Source: Diplocloster hominis (lineage in GTDB: Bacteria > Bacillota > Clostridia > Lachnospirales > Lachnospiraceae). From it: 64,000 bases of DNA. The translations under genes and the position numbers were made by a program. The stretch covers positions 1-64,000 of the forward strand of contig NZ_JAWDIY010000019.1 of assembly GCF_032380655.1 (NCBI RefSeq). The letters run 5' to 3'. The notes under the pieces were generated by a model. The model saw only the letters and a program-made list of their open reading frames with translations, had not been told where the DNA came from and ran no database searches. Below, one piece after another: positions 17,670 through 26,015 of this stretch. Each line of letters opens with the position of its first letter. Positions within the stretch are counted from its first letter, which is position 1.

Positions 17670-18881
17670 ATGAAGATAGTGAAAAGTATTGGCAATATAT
17701 TGATTGGATTATGCTTGCTACTGGCCGTTGTGACTGTCCTGAAGGCAGAGGCCGGACAGCCGGATTCCCTGGTTGGAATGCAGGAAGAGCAGGACCATAC
17801 GCAGCAGAACAAGACGACGGATGGAGAGCCGTCGGATGGAGAACAGTCGGACAGAGATCACGCAGCCTATAACGACACCGATCATGGGCAGGTAAAAGAT
17901 CCGAAGGAGCAGACGGATCAAAATACGCAGGACAGCGAAAATAACCCGAAAGAGCTATTGCTGGCCTTTGGCGGGGATGTGCTGTTAAGCGACGGACTGA
18001 ACGCCGTGTATGACAAAGGCGGGATCGCATCGGTATATGACTCCCGGGTACTGGAGAAGATGCAGGCGGCAGACATCCTGATGGTCAATCAGGAGTTCCC
18101 GTTCAGTACCAGGGGCACGGCCATGGAGGATAAACAGTACACTTTCCGGGCAGATCCCAGATATGTACAGATATTGAAAGATATGGGTGTGGATATCGTT
18201 ACATTAGCGAATAATCATACCCTGGATTTTGGTTCGGATGCACTTCTGGACACGTTGAGTACCCTGGAAGATGCCGGCCTGCCTTATGTGGGCGCCGGAG
18301 AGAATCTGGAGAGGGCTTCCCGGATGATCAGTATCGGGAAAGGCGGCAGGAAGATCGGTTTCCTGGGCGCCAGCCGCGTGATTCCGGTGACCGGGTGGTA
18401 CGCGGGAAAAGACCGTCCGGGCCTGTTCGCGACCTATGATCCGGCACAGATGCTGGAACAGATAACACGAGCGAAGGAAACCTGCGATTATGTAGTGGCA
18501 TATGTCCACTGGGGGGTGGAGTACGCAGATACCCCGGAAGAGTATCAAAGGCAGATGGCGCAAAAATATATCGACGCAGGGGCGGATCTGGTGGTGGGAA
18601 GCCATCCCCATGTCCTTCAGGGCATTGAGTTTTATAAGGGAAAGCCGATTCTGTACAGTCTGGGTAATTTCCTCTTTGGCCAGTGGGCGGGGGAAACGGT
18701 GATGGCCGAGATAACCATCAGTGCGGATGGCGAAACCGGATTAAAATTGGTTCCTTTGACGATGAAGAATAATCAGACCTTTCTGATAGAAGAGCCGAAA
18801 CGGCTGTTTGAAGAGCTGCAGAGAATTTCATTCGGCGTATCTATCAGTGAGGATGGGATCGTGTCATCCAATGCGGAATAA
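17670..18881 (+). CDS. CapA-family metallophosphatase-like protein
   Basis: The 403-residue protein has an N-terminal signal or anchor segment (about 5-25), then a hydrophilic linker to about residue 95 rich in D, E, Q and S. The CapA (PGA_cap) domain follows. Visible landmarks are FGGDVLLSDG, NQEFPFS, TLANNHTLDFG, HWGVEY and GSHPHVLQG, the histidines and aspartates expected to hold metals in the calcineurin-like fold. CapA proteins act in poly-gamma-glutamate or capsule export, but many isolated homologues have unknown substrates. GAGG precedes the ATG. No capB/C neighbours are present, so a capsule role is not supported by context. Confidence 0.88.
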   Translation: MKIVKSIGNILIGLCLLLAVVTVLKAEAGQPDSLVGMQEEQDHTQQNKTTDGEPSDGEQSDRDHAAYNDTDHGQVKDPKEQTDQNTQDSENNPKELLLAFGGDVLLSDGLNAVYDKGGIASVYDSRVLEKMQAADILMVNQEFPFSTRGTAMEDKQYTFRADPRYVQILKDMGVDIVTLANNHTLDFGSDALLDTLSTLEDAGLPYVGAGENLERASRMISIGKGGRKIGFLGASRVIPVTGWYAGKDRPGLFATYDPAQMLEQITRAKETCDYVVAYVHWGVEYADTPEEYQRQMAQKYIDAGADLVVGSHPHVLQGIEFYKGKPILYSLGNFLFGQWAGETVMAEITISADGETGLKLVPLTMKNNQTFLIEEPKRLFEELQRISFGVSISEDGIVSSNAE

Positions 18882-18905
18882 CCAGTGAGATTGGACAGGC
18901 AGAGA

Positions 18906-18972
18906 CAAAAAAAGACACAGGATACAGAAATTTACCATATACCATCGGTAAAGAATGTATCCTGTGTCTTTT
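18906..18972. terminator. Bidirectional terminator between convergent genes
   Basis: AAAAGACACAGGATACA and TGTATCCTGTGTCTTTT form a 17-bp perfect stem with A and T runs on both sides. A smaller TTTACC/GGTAAA hairpin sits in its loop. It serves the capA-like gene and the ABC-F gene. Confidence 0.88.
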
Positions 18973-18974
18973 GG

Positions 18975-20609
18975 TCAGTTGTCCTCAGGCTGATCTTCCA
19001 TTGTATAGATAGTCCGTTTACGGGCCATTTCATCGCTTTCCAGATATTCATCATAAGTGGTGATCTTGTCGATCAGATGGCCGTTTACGATTTCCATAAT
19101 CCGGTTAGCTGTAGTCTGCACGAACTGATGGTCATGGGAGGCGAACAGCACGACACCCGGGAACTTGATCAGCCCGTTGTTCAGCGCGGTTATGGATTCC
19201 ATGTCCAGATGATTGGTAGGCTCATCCAGGATCAGAACGTTGGAGCCGGAGATCATCATCTTGGAGAGCAGACAGCGGACCTTCTCCCCACCGGAGAGTA
19301 CCTTCACTTTTTTGACGCCGTCTTCGCCGGCAAAGAGCATCCGGCCCAGGAAACCGCGGACATATGTGGCGTCTTTGATCTCACTGTACTGGGTCAGCCA
19401 GTCCACGATTATGTCCTCACAGTCAAACTCTTTGGTATTGTCCTTGGGGAAATAGGCCTGGGAGGTGGTAACGCCCCATTTATAAGTACCCTCGTCGGGC
19501 TCCAGCTCTCCGGCCAGAATCTTGAACAGCGTAGTTTTCGCCAGCTCATCACCGCCCACAAACGCGATTTTATCCTCATGGCCCACGATAAAGGAGAGAT
19601 TATCCAGAACCTTGACGCCGTCAATGGTCTTGCTCAGATTCTCCACCGTCAGCACCTCATTGCCGATATCACGGTTCGGGCGGAAATCGATGTAGGGATA
19701 TTTCCGGCTGGAAGGTTTGATGTCATCCAGCTGTATTTTTTCCAGCGCGCGCTTTCTGGACGTGGCCTGCTTAGATTTGGAAGCATTGGCGGAGAAACGG
19801 GAGATGAATTCCTGAAGCTCCTTGATCTTTTCTTCCTTCTTCCGGTTAGCTTCCTTCATCTGGCGGATCAGCAATTGGCTGGATTCATACCAGAAGTCAT
19901 AATTGCCGGCATAGAGCTGGATCTTGGCGTAATCGATATCCGCGATGTGCGTACAGACCTTATTCAGGAAATAACGGTCATGGGAAACTACGATGACGGT
20001 ATTCTCGAAATTAATCAGGAATTCCTCCAGCCAGGAGATGGCATCCAGATCCAAATGGTTCGTAGGCTCATCCAGGAGCAGAATATCGGGATTGCCGAAC
20101 AGTGCCTGGGCTAACAATACTTTTACCTTCTGGCTTCCGTTTAAATCTTTCATAATGGCATAATGAAGATCTGTCTCGATGCCCAGGCCATTTAACAAGG
20201 TGGCGGCGTCGGATTCTGCTTCCCAGCCGTTCATGGTGGCAAACTCACCTTCCAGCTCGCTGGCTTTCAGGCCGTCTTCTTCCGTAAAATCTTCCTTGGC
20301 GTAGATGGCATCCTTTTCTTTCATAATCTCGTACAGACGGGCATTTCCCATGATGACGGTATCCAATACCGAATATTCATCGTATTTGAAATGATCCTGC
20401 TGTAAAAAGGAGAGACGTTCTCCGGGAGTGATGATGACATCACCCTTGGTCGGCTCCAGCTGGCCGGACAGAATTTTGAGGAAGGTGGACTTACCGGCTC
20501 CGTTGGCACCGATCAGTCCATAACAGTTACCCTCCGTGAATTTGATGTTGACATCTTCGAACAAGGCTTTTTTGCCGATCCGAAGCGTGACATTACTTGT
20601 ACTGATCAT
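18975..20609 (-). CDS. ABC-F family ATPase
   Basis: The 544-residue cytosolic protein has two ABC domains and no membrane segment, as in ABC-F ribosome-acting ATPases (YkpA/YbiT-like). Domain 1 has Walker A GANGAGKST, signature LNGSQ and LLLDEPTNHLD. Domain 2 has signature LSGGE and LILDEPTNHLD, but its Walker A reads GGDELAKTT, lacking the usual glycines and keeping the lysine. The helical linker between domains is rich in K and E (about residues 250-310). ABC-F proteins act at the ribosomal E site in translation control or antibiotic resistance; the subgroup here is more like housekeeping members. Confidence 0.93.
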   Translation of the reverse strand: MISTSNVTLRIGKKALFEDVNIKFTEGNCYGLIGANGAGKSTFLKILSGQLEPTKGDVIITPGERLSFLQQDHFKYDEYSVLDTVIMGNARLYEIMKEKDAIYAKEDFTEEDGLKASELEGEFATMNGWEAESDAATLLNGLGIETDLHYAIMKDLNGSQKVKVLLAQALFGNPDILLLDEPTNHLDLDAISWLEEFLINFENTVIVVSHDRYFLNKVCTHIADIDYAKIQLYAGNYDFWYESSQLLIRQMKEANRKKEEKIKELQEFISRFSANASKSKQATSRKRALEKIQLDDIKPSSRKYPYIDFRPNRDIGNEVLTVENLSKTIDGVKVLDNLSFIVGHEDKIAFVGGDELAKTTLFKILAGELEPDEGTYKWGVTTSQAYFPKDNTKEFDCEDIIVDWLTQYSEIKDATYVRGFLGRMLFAGEDGVKKVKVLSGGEKVRCLLSKMMISGSNVLILDEPTNHLDMESITALNNGLIKFPGVVLFASHDHQFVQTTANRIMEIVNGHLIDKITTYDEYLESDEMARKRTIYTMEDQPEDN

Positions 20610-20709
20610 TTGAAAACCTCATTTTTCTTTCTGAAATACTTTTTCTTTCTTTGATTATGGTTAAATTCATTTCTATTTTACAGGAATCCTATGAATTTGC
20701 AAGCCTTTT

Positions 20710-20965
20710 GTTATAATTTCACGGCCAAATGGGAGGGGACTGGCACCTTTCGGCAGTAGGGCTGTACTTTCCGGCAGCTGCGCAGAGAAAGGGGCCTGTC
20801 CCAGGATGCCGGCGTATTCAAAGGAAATAGCGGAGGCTGCTCCATAAGCAGGACTATTTCAGTCAAAATCCGGGGACAGGCCCCTTTCTCCACGCAGCTG
20901 CCGGAAAGCACAGCCCTACTGCCGAAAGGTGCCAGTCCCCTCCCATTTGGCCGTGAAATTATAAC
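20710..20965. repeat. Long palindromic repeat, copy 2 (GGGGACTGGCACC family)
   Basis: Arms of about 93 bp (20710-20803 and 20873-20965) carry the same family words as the copy at 17181. The outer ends, starting GTTATAATTTCACGGCC, are also perfectly paired here. Like copy 1 it lies just upstream of a tRNA-Leu(CAG) promoter. The loop sequence differs from copy 1. Confidence 0.85.
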
Positions 20966-21002
20966 GGCGTTAAAAATGGTTAAAAAAATTTGAAATCGGG
21001 CA

Positions 21003-21031
21003 TTGACATTTTGGGGAATTCACGATAGAAT
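21003..21031 (+). promoter_or_regulatory. Promoter of tRNA-Leu(CAG) copy 2
   Basis: TTGACA at 21003-21008 and TAGAAT at 21026-21031 have a 17-bp spacer. The region matches the promoter of copy 1 closely. Confidence 0.85.
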
Positions 21032-21045
21032 ATGATTCGTGAGTT

Positions 21046-21129
21046 GCGGGAATGCCGGAATTGGCAGACGGGCATGATTCAGGTTCATGTGTACGAATGT
21101 ACGTGAGGGTTCAAGTCCCTTTTCCCGCA
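21046..21129 (+). tRNA. tRNA-Leu (anticodon CAG), copy 2
   Basis: Identical over its length to the tRNA at 17509, with the same acceptor stem, CAG anticodon and long variable arm. Confidence 0.97.
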
Positions 21130-21140
21130 TGATTAGTCAG

Positions 21141-21169
21141 GCGCTGTGTATTAGCAGCGCTTTTTTTTT
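21141..21169 (+). terminator. Terminator after tRNA-Leu(CAG) copy 2
   Basis: GCGCTG pairs with CAGCGC across GTGTATTAG, followed by nine T. Confidence 0.85.
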
Positions 21170-21170
21170 A

Positions 21171-21420
21171 TTTCATAGGAAAGTGCTCCTATGAAATAAA
21201 AAACGCTCCGCGGGGATCGCACTACGGCGGAAAGGAAGAGGCCGCTTACGCGGCCCGCCGTAGGCGGAGAGTTTCGCAAGCGAAACTCTTTTTCATTTTA
21301 TAGGAAAGTGCTCCTATGAAATAAAAAACGCTCCGCGGGGAGCGCACTATGGCGGAAAGGAAGAGGCCGCTTACGCGGCCCGCCGTAGGCGGAGAGTTTC
21401 GCAAACGAAACTCTTTTTGA
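21171..21420. repeat. Two tandem 125-bp hairpin-rich repeats beside an IS91-like element
   Basis: Copies at about 21171-21294 and 21293-21420 are nearly identical. Each has, in order, a TTCATAGG/CCTATGAA hairpin, ACGCTCCGCGGGG, a GGCCGC/GCGGCC hairpin, and a GAGTTTCG/CGAAACTC hairpin with a T run that looks like a terminator. A third start (TATAGGAAACTG) follows at 21425, and a diverged copy lies beyond the insertion element at 22990-23120. Confidence 0.75.
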
Positions 21421-21452
21421 CTTTATAGGAAACTGCGATTTCAGAGTCGCAT

Positions 21453-21499
21453 AAAAAAGAACAAGAGTTTACCGAACATATGTTAGATAAACTCTTGTT
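21453..21499 (-). terminator. Terminator at the left end of the IS91-like element
   Basis: AACAAGAGTTTA (21460-21471) and TAAACTCTTGTT (21488-21499) form a 12-bp stem. On the minus strand it ends in a T run. Confidence 0.85.
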
Positions 21500-21525
21500 T
21501 GGGAATGACAATAAGACGACACGGT

Positions 21526-21702
21526 TTAGAAGATATAAAAACCTTCCACACCAGCCTCGTCATCTAACAAGTCATCTTCATTCAAAAAATAATCCATATC
21601 GAGAAGCGCATCTTCGCTCATACGGCGAATGTCCTCGGATGTCATTCCTTCTGGTGGATTATCCATGTATTTTTTACGTAGTTTCTCTGTTTTTAGTTTC
21701 AT
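21526..21702 (-). CDS. Small acidic protein downstream of IS91-like transposase
   Basis: I place the start at the ATG at 21702 because AAGGAGG lies 8 bases upstream; this gives 58 residues. The N-terminus is basic (KLKTEKLRKKY) and the C-terminal half strongly acidic (several D/E pairs). No family is recognised. It follows the transposase by 52 bases on the same strand, between that gene and the element's terminator, so it is probably an accessory gene of the element. Confidence 0.65.
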   Translation of the reverse strand: MKLKTEKLRKKYMDNPPEGMTSEDIRRMSEDALLDMDYFLNEDDLLDDEAGVEGFYIF

Positions 21703-21754
21703 GTAACCGCCCTCCTTGAAAAGGAGTATAGCACAGGCAGGTGGATATGAAAAG

Positions 21755-22903
21755 TTATGCAGAGGATCTTTTTCCACGAGAGCGGGACATCACTTTCTCG
21801 TACATTTCGTCCAGAGAAACTCGTTTATGGTTAAAGTAGAGCTCCAAAAAGAGCATGGTAGTACCGCAATCACATTTTAAAGGGTCATAACCGAAAGAAG
21901 AAAGAATTGCATTGCGCCATTGGTTAAAGCTCCTGTAAATATGGTGTTTTTCGCGGGAGATCACACGGTGCAGTTTTTTGTCAACCTCCCGGTGCCGTGC
22001 ATAGATACCACCATAGCGGATCAATTTGTAATGCTTTTCCTGGATATGCTGGATAAGCCGATCTATGAATTCCAAAGCAGGGATGGTTTCCTCCACATAC
22101 ATGTCATCTTCATGGCGGTTATAGTGGAAAGTAACAAAGTCACCATCATATTTATCAATCCTAGAGGTGGCAATGACAGGACGGCCAAGATAACGTCCAA
22201 TATATTTAATGGCAGCATTAGGGTCGCATCGGTTAGGCTTGGCGTAGACGTAGAACCCATCCTTATGCTCGCGGTAGCACTGAGATTTAATCTTATTGAA
22301 AGAGGGACTGATAAGGGATTCCATTTCATTAAGGAGTGCGGTACGGAAAGCATTGCGTAGAAAAGTGTAGTTGAAGTGATCCATGCTGCGCCAAAAGCCA
22401 TTGTCACTGAAGCCGCCTTCTGAAATGAGACAGTGGATATGAGGGTTCCATTTTAGGTCCCGTCCGAATGTGTGGAGGACCATGATAAAACCGGGAGTAA
22501 AGTTCATGGATTTATTCTGCTTAAAAAACATGAGCGAAACGACGCTGTTAACAGAGTGAAAGAGGCAGTTGAGTAAGACCCGGTCATTTAGAAAAAAAGC
22601 GCGGAGGTTTTCATCAATGGTAAAAACACAATGTCTGTGAGTAACATTGACGAGCTTAAAGGACATAGAAGTAGTGCGTTCCATAGCATATTTATTGCCG
22701 CAGGTGGGGCAGAACCGGCTGTGACAGCGGAAAGGGACAAACTTAAGGTTACCACAGTGAGGACAGCCATACATGGCACCGCCAAAAGACGGGTCGCCGC
22801 AGTTGATCATTTTATCCACGTTTTCAATGACAGAATCACGTGGATGCAAAGTATAAATCATTTCTTCATAATGGTCTTTAAAAATATCTTGTAATATACT
22901 CAT
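21755..22903 (-). CDS. IS91-family transposase (HUH, zinc-finger N-terminus)
   Basis: The 382-residue protein starts with a cysteine-rich zinc-binding region (CPHCG, then CHSRFCPTCG). The HUH motif HIHC in KWNPHIHCLISEGG supplies the metal ligands, and YIGRYLGRP carries the likely catalytic tyrosine. It would nick one strand and drive rolling-circle transposition. I choose the ATG at 22903 (MSILQDIF); an earlier in-frame ATG at 22954 lies inside the terminal hairpin. Neither has a clear ribosome site. No frameshift or stop is seen, so it may be active. Confidence 0.88.
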   Translation of the reverse strand: MSILQDIFKDHYEEMIYTLHPRDSVIENVDKMINCGDPSFGGAMYGCPHCGNLKFVPFRCHSRFCPTCGNKYAMERTTSMSFKLVNVTHRHCVFTIDENLRAFFLNDRVLLNCLFHSVNSVVSLMFFKQNKSMNFTPGFIMVLHTFGRDLKWNPHIHCLISEGGFSDNGFWRSMDHFNYTFLRNAFRTALLNEMESLISPSFNKIKSQCYREHKDGFYVYAKPNRCDPNAAIKYIGRYLGRPVIATSRIDKYDGDFVTFHYNRHEDDMYVEETIPALEFIDRLIQHIQEKHYKLIRYGGIYARHREVDKKLHRVISREKHHIYRSFNQWRNAILSSFGYDPLKCDCGTTMLFLELYFNHKRVSLDEMYEKVMSRSRGKRSSA

Positions 22904-22936
22904 AAGACTATTATGCAGGAAACCGACACAAAAAGA

Positions 22937-22972
22937 AACCCCTAATTCCCCCATGAATGGGGGCTAGGGGGT
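22937..22972. repeat. Terminal hairpin of IS91-like element
   Basis: AACCCCTA plus CCCCC pairs with GGGGG plus TAGGGGGTT around ATGAAT. A hairpin near one end is expected for the rolling-circle origin or terminus of this family. Confidence 0.5.
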
Positions 22973-22989
22973 TGAAGTGTCGAAGACAC

Positions 22990-23120
22990 TTTTTTATTTT
23001 ATAAGAAAATATTCCTCAGAAATTATAAACGCTCCCCGGGGCTCGCACAGCGGCCGAGAGAAAATTGCCGCTTACGCGGCCCGCTGCAGGCGGAGAGTAT
23101 CGCAAGTGAGACTCTTTTTT
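22990..23120. repeat. Diverged copy of the 125-bp hairpin repeat
   Basis: It keeps the order of the 21171-21420 units: TTTTATAAGAAAATATTCCTC, ACGCTCCCCGGGG, GCCGCTTACGCGGC, and GGCGGAGAGTATCGCAAG with CTCTTTTTT. There are many substitutions. Confidence 0.55.
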
Positions 23121-23199
23121 ATTCTGAAACATTATAGATGGATAATTATGGAAATTTCCCGTGAATTATATTAAAGTATATATCAAGGGGGTTAGCCAG

Positions 23200-24234
23200 A
23201 TGAAATCTAGTACATTGAAAGAAATAGCCGAAAAACTGAATGTTTCTGTTTCCACGGTTTCCAGGGCTGTGAATCAGAAAGAATATGTCAAAGAAGAGAC
23301 GAGGGAACGTGTACTAAGAGCACTTGAGGAATACAACTATGTACCGAATGAGGTGGCGCGGTCTCTGAAAATGAAATCGACCAAAACCATCGGAATCGTG
23401 GTCCCGGATATCTGCGAGACACTGTTTGGCATGATTATCAAAGGAATCGATCAGGTGGTATCTCCTCAGGGATATTCGATTATCGTATCCGATACCAATG
23501 AAAATAAGAAAAATGAGGAAAAGTATCTGAATCTGCTCTACCAGAAGAGGGTAGATGCTCTGGTGCTTGCGACGGTGGATCTGAAGGGTACGAAAGCTTC
23601 GGAGTATATAAAAAGTGGAATTCCGGTCATATTTATCGATAATATACCGGCCCTTGATGCACCGGTGGAATCGGTGACGATAGATAATGCCAAAGCCAGT
23701 AAAATGGCGGTGGAATATCTGATCGGAAATGGACATCGGAAAATAGCTGTGATTGGCGGATCTGTCGATGAGACGACCGGGTATGAGCGGATCAGCGGAT
23801 ATCGGGACACATTAAAGGAACATGGGATCGAGGTGGATGAGCAGTTGATCCGTTACGGGATGTACAAAGAGGATGACGGATTCCGGTGTATGCAGGAATT
23901 CCTGAATAACCGGGGGCGGTGCGCATTTTCAGCGGTCTACGTGACTTCGGAAATGATGACCTTCGGTGCGATGAAAGCGATCCGCCAATATGGGCTTCGC
24001 ATCCCAGAAGATATTTCCATTGTGGGATTCGACGTCCATGACAAAGCGGGGCTTGTCTATCCTAGCATTACGACGGTCCGTGAGCCGGAGGTGTTGATCG
24101 GAACAAAGGTGGGAGAACTTCTGCTGGCAAGGCTGGGGAAAGAGCAAAAGGATATGGGCAAATCGGAAGCGGATAACAAAGTTCTGCTGGAGCCTGACCT
24201 GGAGATCGGGCAGAGTGTCAGATGTATCTTGTAG
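23200..24234 (+). CDS. LacI-family regulator, first of a paralogous pair
   Basis: The 344-residue protein has a LacI helix-turn-helix at residues 3-55 (STLKEIAEKLNVSVSTVSRAVN) followed by a periplasmic-binding-like effector domain. I start at ATG 23200 because CAAGGGGG precedes it; an in-frame GTG at 23161 would put this inside the gene. The regulator downstream has an almost identical DNA-binding region, so both should read the same operator. The effector domains are more different, which suggests two signals at one site. Its own promoter shows no such operator. Confidence 0.92.
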   Translation: MKSSTLKEIAEKLNVSVSTVSRAVNQKEYVKEETRERVLRALEEYNYVPNEVARSLKMKSTKTIGIVVPDICETLFGMIIKGIDQVVSPQGYSIIVSDTNENKKNEEKYLNLLYQKRVDALVLATVDLKGTKASEYIKSGIPVIFIDNIPALDAPVESVTIDNAKASKMAVEYLIGNGHRKIAVIGGSVDETTGYERISGYRDTLKEHGIEVDEQLIRYGMYKEDDGFRCMQEFLNNRGRCAFSAVYVTSEMMTFGAMKAIRQYGLRIPEDISIVGFDVHDKAGLVYPSITTVREPEVLIGTKVGELLLARLGKEQKDMGKSEADNKVLLEPDLEIGQSVRCIL

Positions 24235-24351
24235 AATACCCGTTCGTACTTTTAAAGGAGGATATACTAGTAAAACAAATTTATTAATAAGAATTATGTA
24301 CAGAATTTTTGTGCAATATTTGTGGAAAAGGCCAAAATATCAGTATGGTTA

Positions 24352-24380
24352 TTGACAAATACGTGAGAGGGTGTTAGGAT
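24352..24380 (+). promoter_or_regulatory. Promoter of second LacI-family gene
   Basis: TTGACA at 24352-24357 and TAGGAT at 24375-24380 have a 17-bp spacer. The operator at 24383 overlaps the expected transcription start. Confidence 0.75.
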
Positions 24381-24382
24381 AA

Positions 24383-24397
24383 TTGCAAACGATTGCA
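24383..24397. promoter_or_regulatory. LacI-type operator upstream of second LacI gene
   Basis: TTGCAAACGATTGCA is a near-palindrome of the LacI class placed 3 bases after the -10 box, where binding would block initiation. Related words occur at 25505 and 26016. Confidence 0.65.
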
Positions 24398-24431
24398 GAA
24401 TTTTATAGAAGCGATTCATAAAGGTAAACAT

Positions 24432-25469
24432 ATGACAAGATCAAGTACATTAAAAGAAATTGCCCAAAAGTTAAATGTATCTGTATCCACTGTTTCCAGA
24501 GCCGTGAATAATAAAGAATACGTGAAGGAAGAGACGAGGGAGAGGGTATTAAAAGCACTGGAGGAATATAACTACGTGCCGAATGAAGTGGCGCGGTCTC
24601 TCAAAAAGCAATCGACCAGAACAATAGGTGTGGTGGTTCCGGATATCTGTGAGACACTTTTTGGGACGATTATCAAGGGAATTGACCAGGTGGTGTCTCC
24701 CCATGGATATTCCATTATTGTGGCAGATACGAATGAAAGCAGGAAGAATGAGCAAAAGTACCTGGAACTGCTCTACCAGAAACGGATCGATGCCCTTGTT
24801 CTGGCTACTGTGGATCTGAATGGACGGAAAGTGCTGCAGTATCTGAACAGCAAAATCCCGGTAGTATTCATCGATAATATCCCGAAACTAAAGGTGCCGA
24901 TTGAATCGGTTACCATTGACAACGCCAAGGCCAGTGAGGTAGCGGTGGAGTATCTGATCCGCCACGGGCACCACAGAATAGCGGCAATCGTCGGGTCCAT
25001 CCAGGAGACGACAGGATATGAACGGGTTGCGGGGTATAAGCGGGCGCTGATGAGTCACGGGATTCCCGTGGATGATAATCTGATCCGGTATGGGAATTAT
25101 AAAGAAAACGAAGGGTATCTTTGTATGCGGGAGCTTCTGGACAACCGCTTTCAGACTTCCTTTACCAGTGTATATATTATGTCTGAAATGATGACGTTCG
25201 GCGCGATTAAGGCGATCAGGCAGTATGGGCTGAGGATTCCGGAGGATCTGTCCCTGGTCGGTTTTGACGTTCATGACAAAGCGGGTTTGGTTCATCCGAG
25301 TATCACTACTATAAGGCAGCCGGAGGCTATGATTGGTACGAGAACCGGGGAACTTTTGCTGGAACGGTTGGCTCACATGGAAGCAGGGCAGACTTGTGAG
25401 AGGGAAAATGAGAGATTTCTGCTGGAACCCTATTTGGAAATCGGGCAGAGCGTATGGGATGTAATTTAA
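24432..25469 (+). CDS. LacI-family regulator, second of a paralogous pair
   Basis: The 345-residue protein has the same layout as its upstream neighbour and clearly arose from it or with it; most residues match across both domains. The helix-turn-helix NVSVSTVSRAVN is identical. The ATG at 24432 is chosen because family similarity starts there; a TTG at 24393 lies in the operator. An operator-like TTGCAAACGATTGCA overlaps its start site, so autoregulation is likely. It precedes the ASRT-like gene and the transporter genes and is probably their regulator. Confidence 0.92.
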   Translation: MTRSSTLKEIAQKLNVSVSTVSRAVNNKEYVKEETRERVLKALEEYNYVPNEVARSLKKQSTRTIGVVVPDICETLFGTIIKGIDQVVSPHGYSIIVADTNESRKNEQKYLELLYQKRIDALVLATVDLNGRKVLQYLNSKIPVVFIDNIPKLKVPIESVTIDNAKASEVAVEYLIRHGHHRIAAIVGSIQETTGYERVAGYKRALMSHGIPVDDNLIRYGNYKENEGYLCMRELLDNRFQTSFTSVYIMSEMMTFGAIKAIRQYGLRIPEDLSLVGFDVHDKAGLVHPSITTIRQPEAMIGTRTGELLLERLAHMEAGQTCERENERFLLEPYLEIGQSVWDVI

Positions 25470-25504
25470 AATCATTTATTGGAACTATATTTTTTTCGTC
25501 TGTA

Positions 25505-25518
25505 TTGCAAACGTTGTC
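25505..25518. promoter_or_regulatory. LacI-type operator before the ASRT-like gene
   Basis: TTGCAAACGTTGTC matches the operator half-site seen at 24383 and 26016. No strong promoter is visible beside it. Confidence 0.5.
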
Positions 25519-25631
25519 AGCTGAACTTTATTTATAACGTATGGAAAAGAGGTGAAAAGTACACAGACACAGATAAAGTTCGGATAAATGGATCTGTAAA
25601 TATAGAAAACAGCCAAAAAGGAGGAAAAGAA

Positions 25632-25991
25632 ATGGAATTGGGAAAGAAAACCTGGGTGTTTGCAGACGGAGATCTCCCGCCCCAGGGAGAGGTTGAGCCA
25701 TTGGGGCACGAGGCGCTGATGATTGTAAATAACGCAGAGAAGGATGCCGAGATAACCCTGGATCTTTTGTTTGAGGACCAGGACCCGAAAGAAGGGATCA
25801 AAATCAAGGTGAAATCCAGAAGGGTACACTGTTTCCGCATGGATTATCCTATTGGTGAGGAGCAATATTTGATTCCGAAAGGTCAATTCGCGGTCATCTT
25901 AAACAGTAATGTTCCGGTGGTGGCTGTATACGGGCGGCTTGACAGGCGTAAGGACATGGCATATTATCCGGTAACGGGCTTCAGTGTTTGA
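25632..25991 (+). CDS. Sensory rhodopsin transducer (ASRT) family protein
   Basis: The 119-residue protein matches the Anabaena sensory rhodopsin transducer family: it opens with GKKTWVFADGDLPP, contains a run of short beta strands and ends with the VPVVAVYGRLDRR block. The family folds as a small beta sandwich, and related domains have been proposed to bind small molecules such as sugars. No rhodopsin gene is nearby. Its place directly before a lipoprotein binding protein, between two operators, suggests a soluble ligand-binding role in this uptake system. AAGGAGG sits 8 bases before the ATG at 25632. Confidence 0.85.
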   Translation: MELGKKTWVFADGDLPPQGEVEPLGHEALMIVNNAEKDAEITLDLLFEDQDPKEGIKIKVKSRRVHCFRMDYPIGEEQYLIPKGQFAVILNSNVPVVAVYGRLDRRKDMAYYPVTGFSV

Positions 25992-26015
25992 ACTGAATTT
26001 TTATTTACCATAACT

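Larger units (their letters stand above)
21450..22975 (-). mobile_element. IS91-family-like insertion element
   Basis: The element contains the transposase at 21755-22903, a small downstream gene, a terminator at the left end and a strong hairpin at the right end (22937-22972, CCCCC/GGGGG stem). IS91-type elements move by single-strand rolling-circle transposition and lack terminal inverted repeats, so the exact ends cannot be fixed. Related 125-bp repeats flank it on both sides, which may mark the insertion target. Confidence 0.65.
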
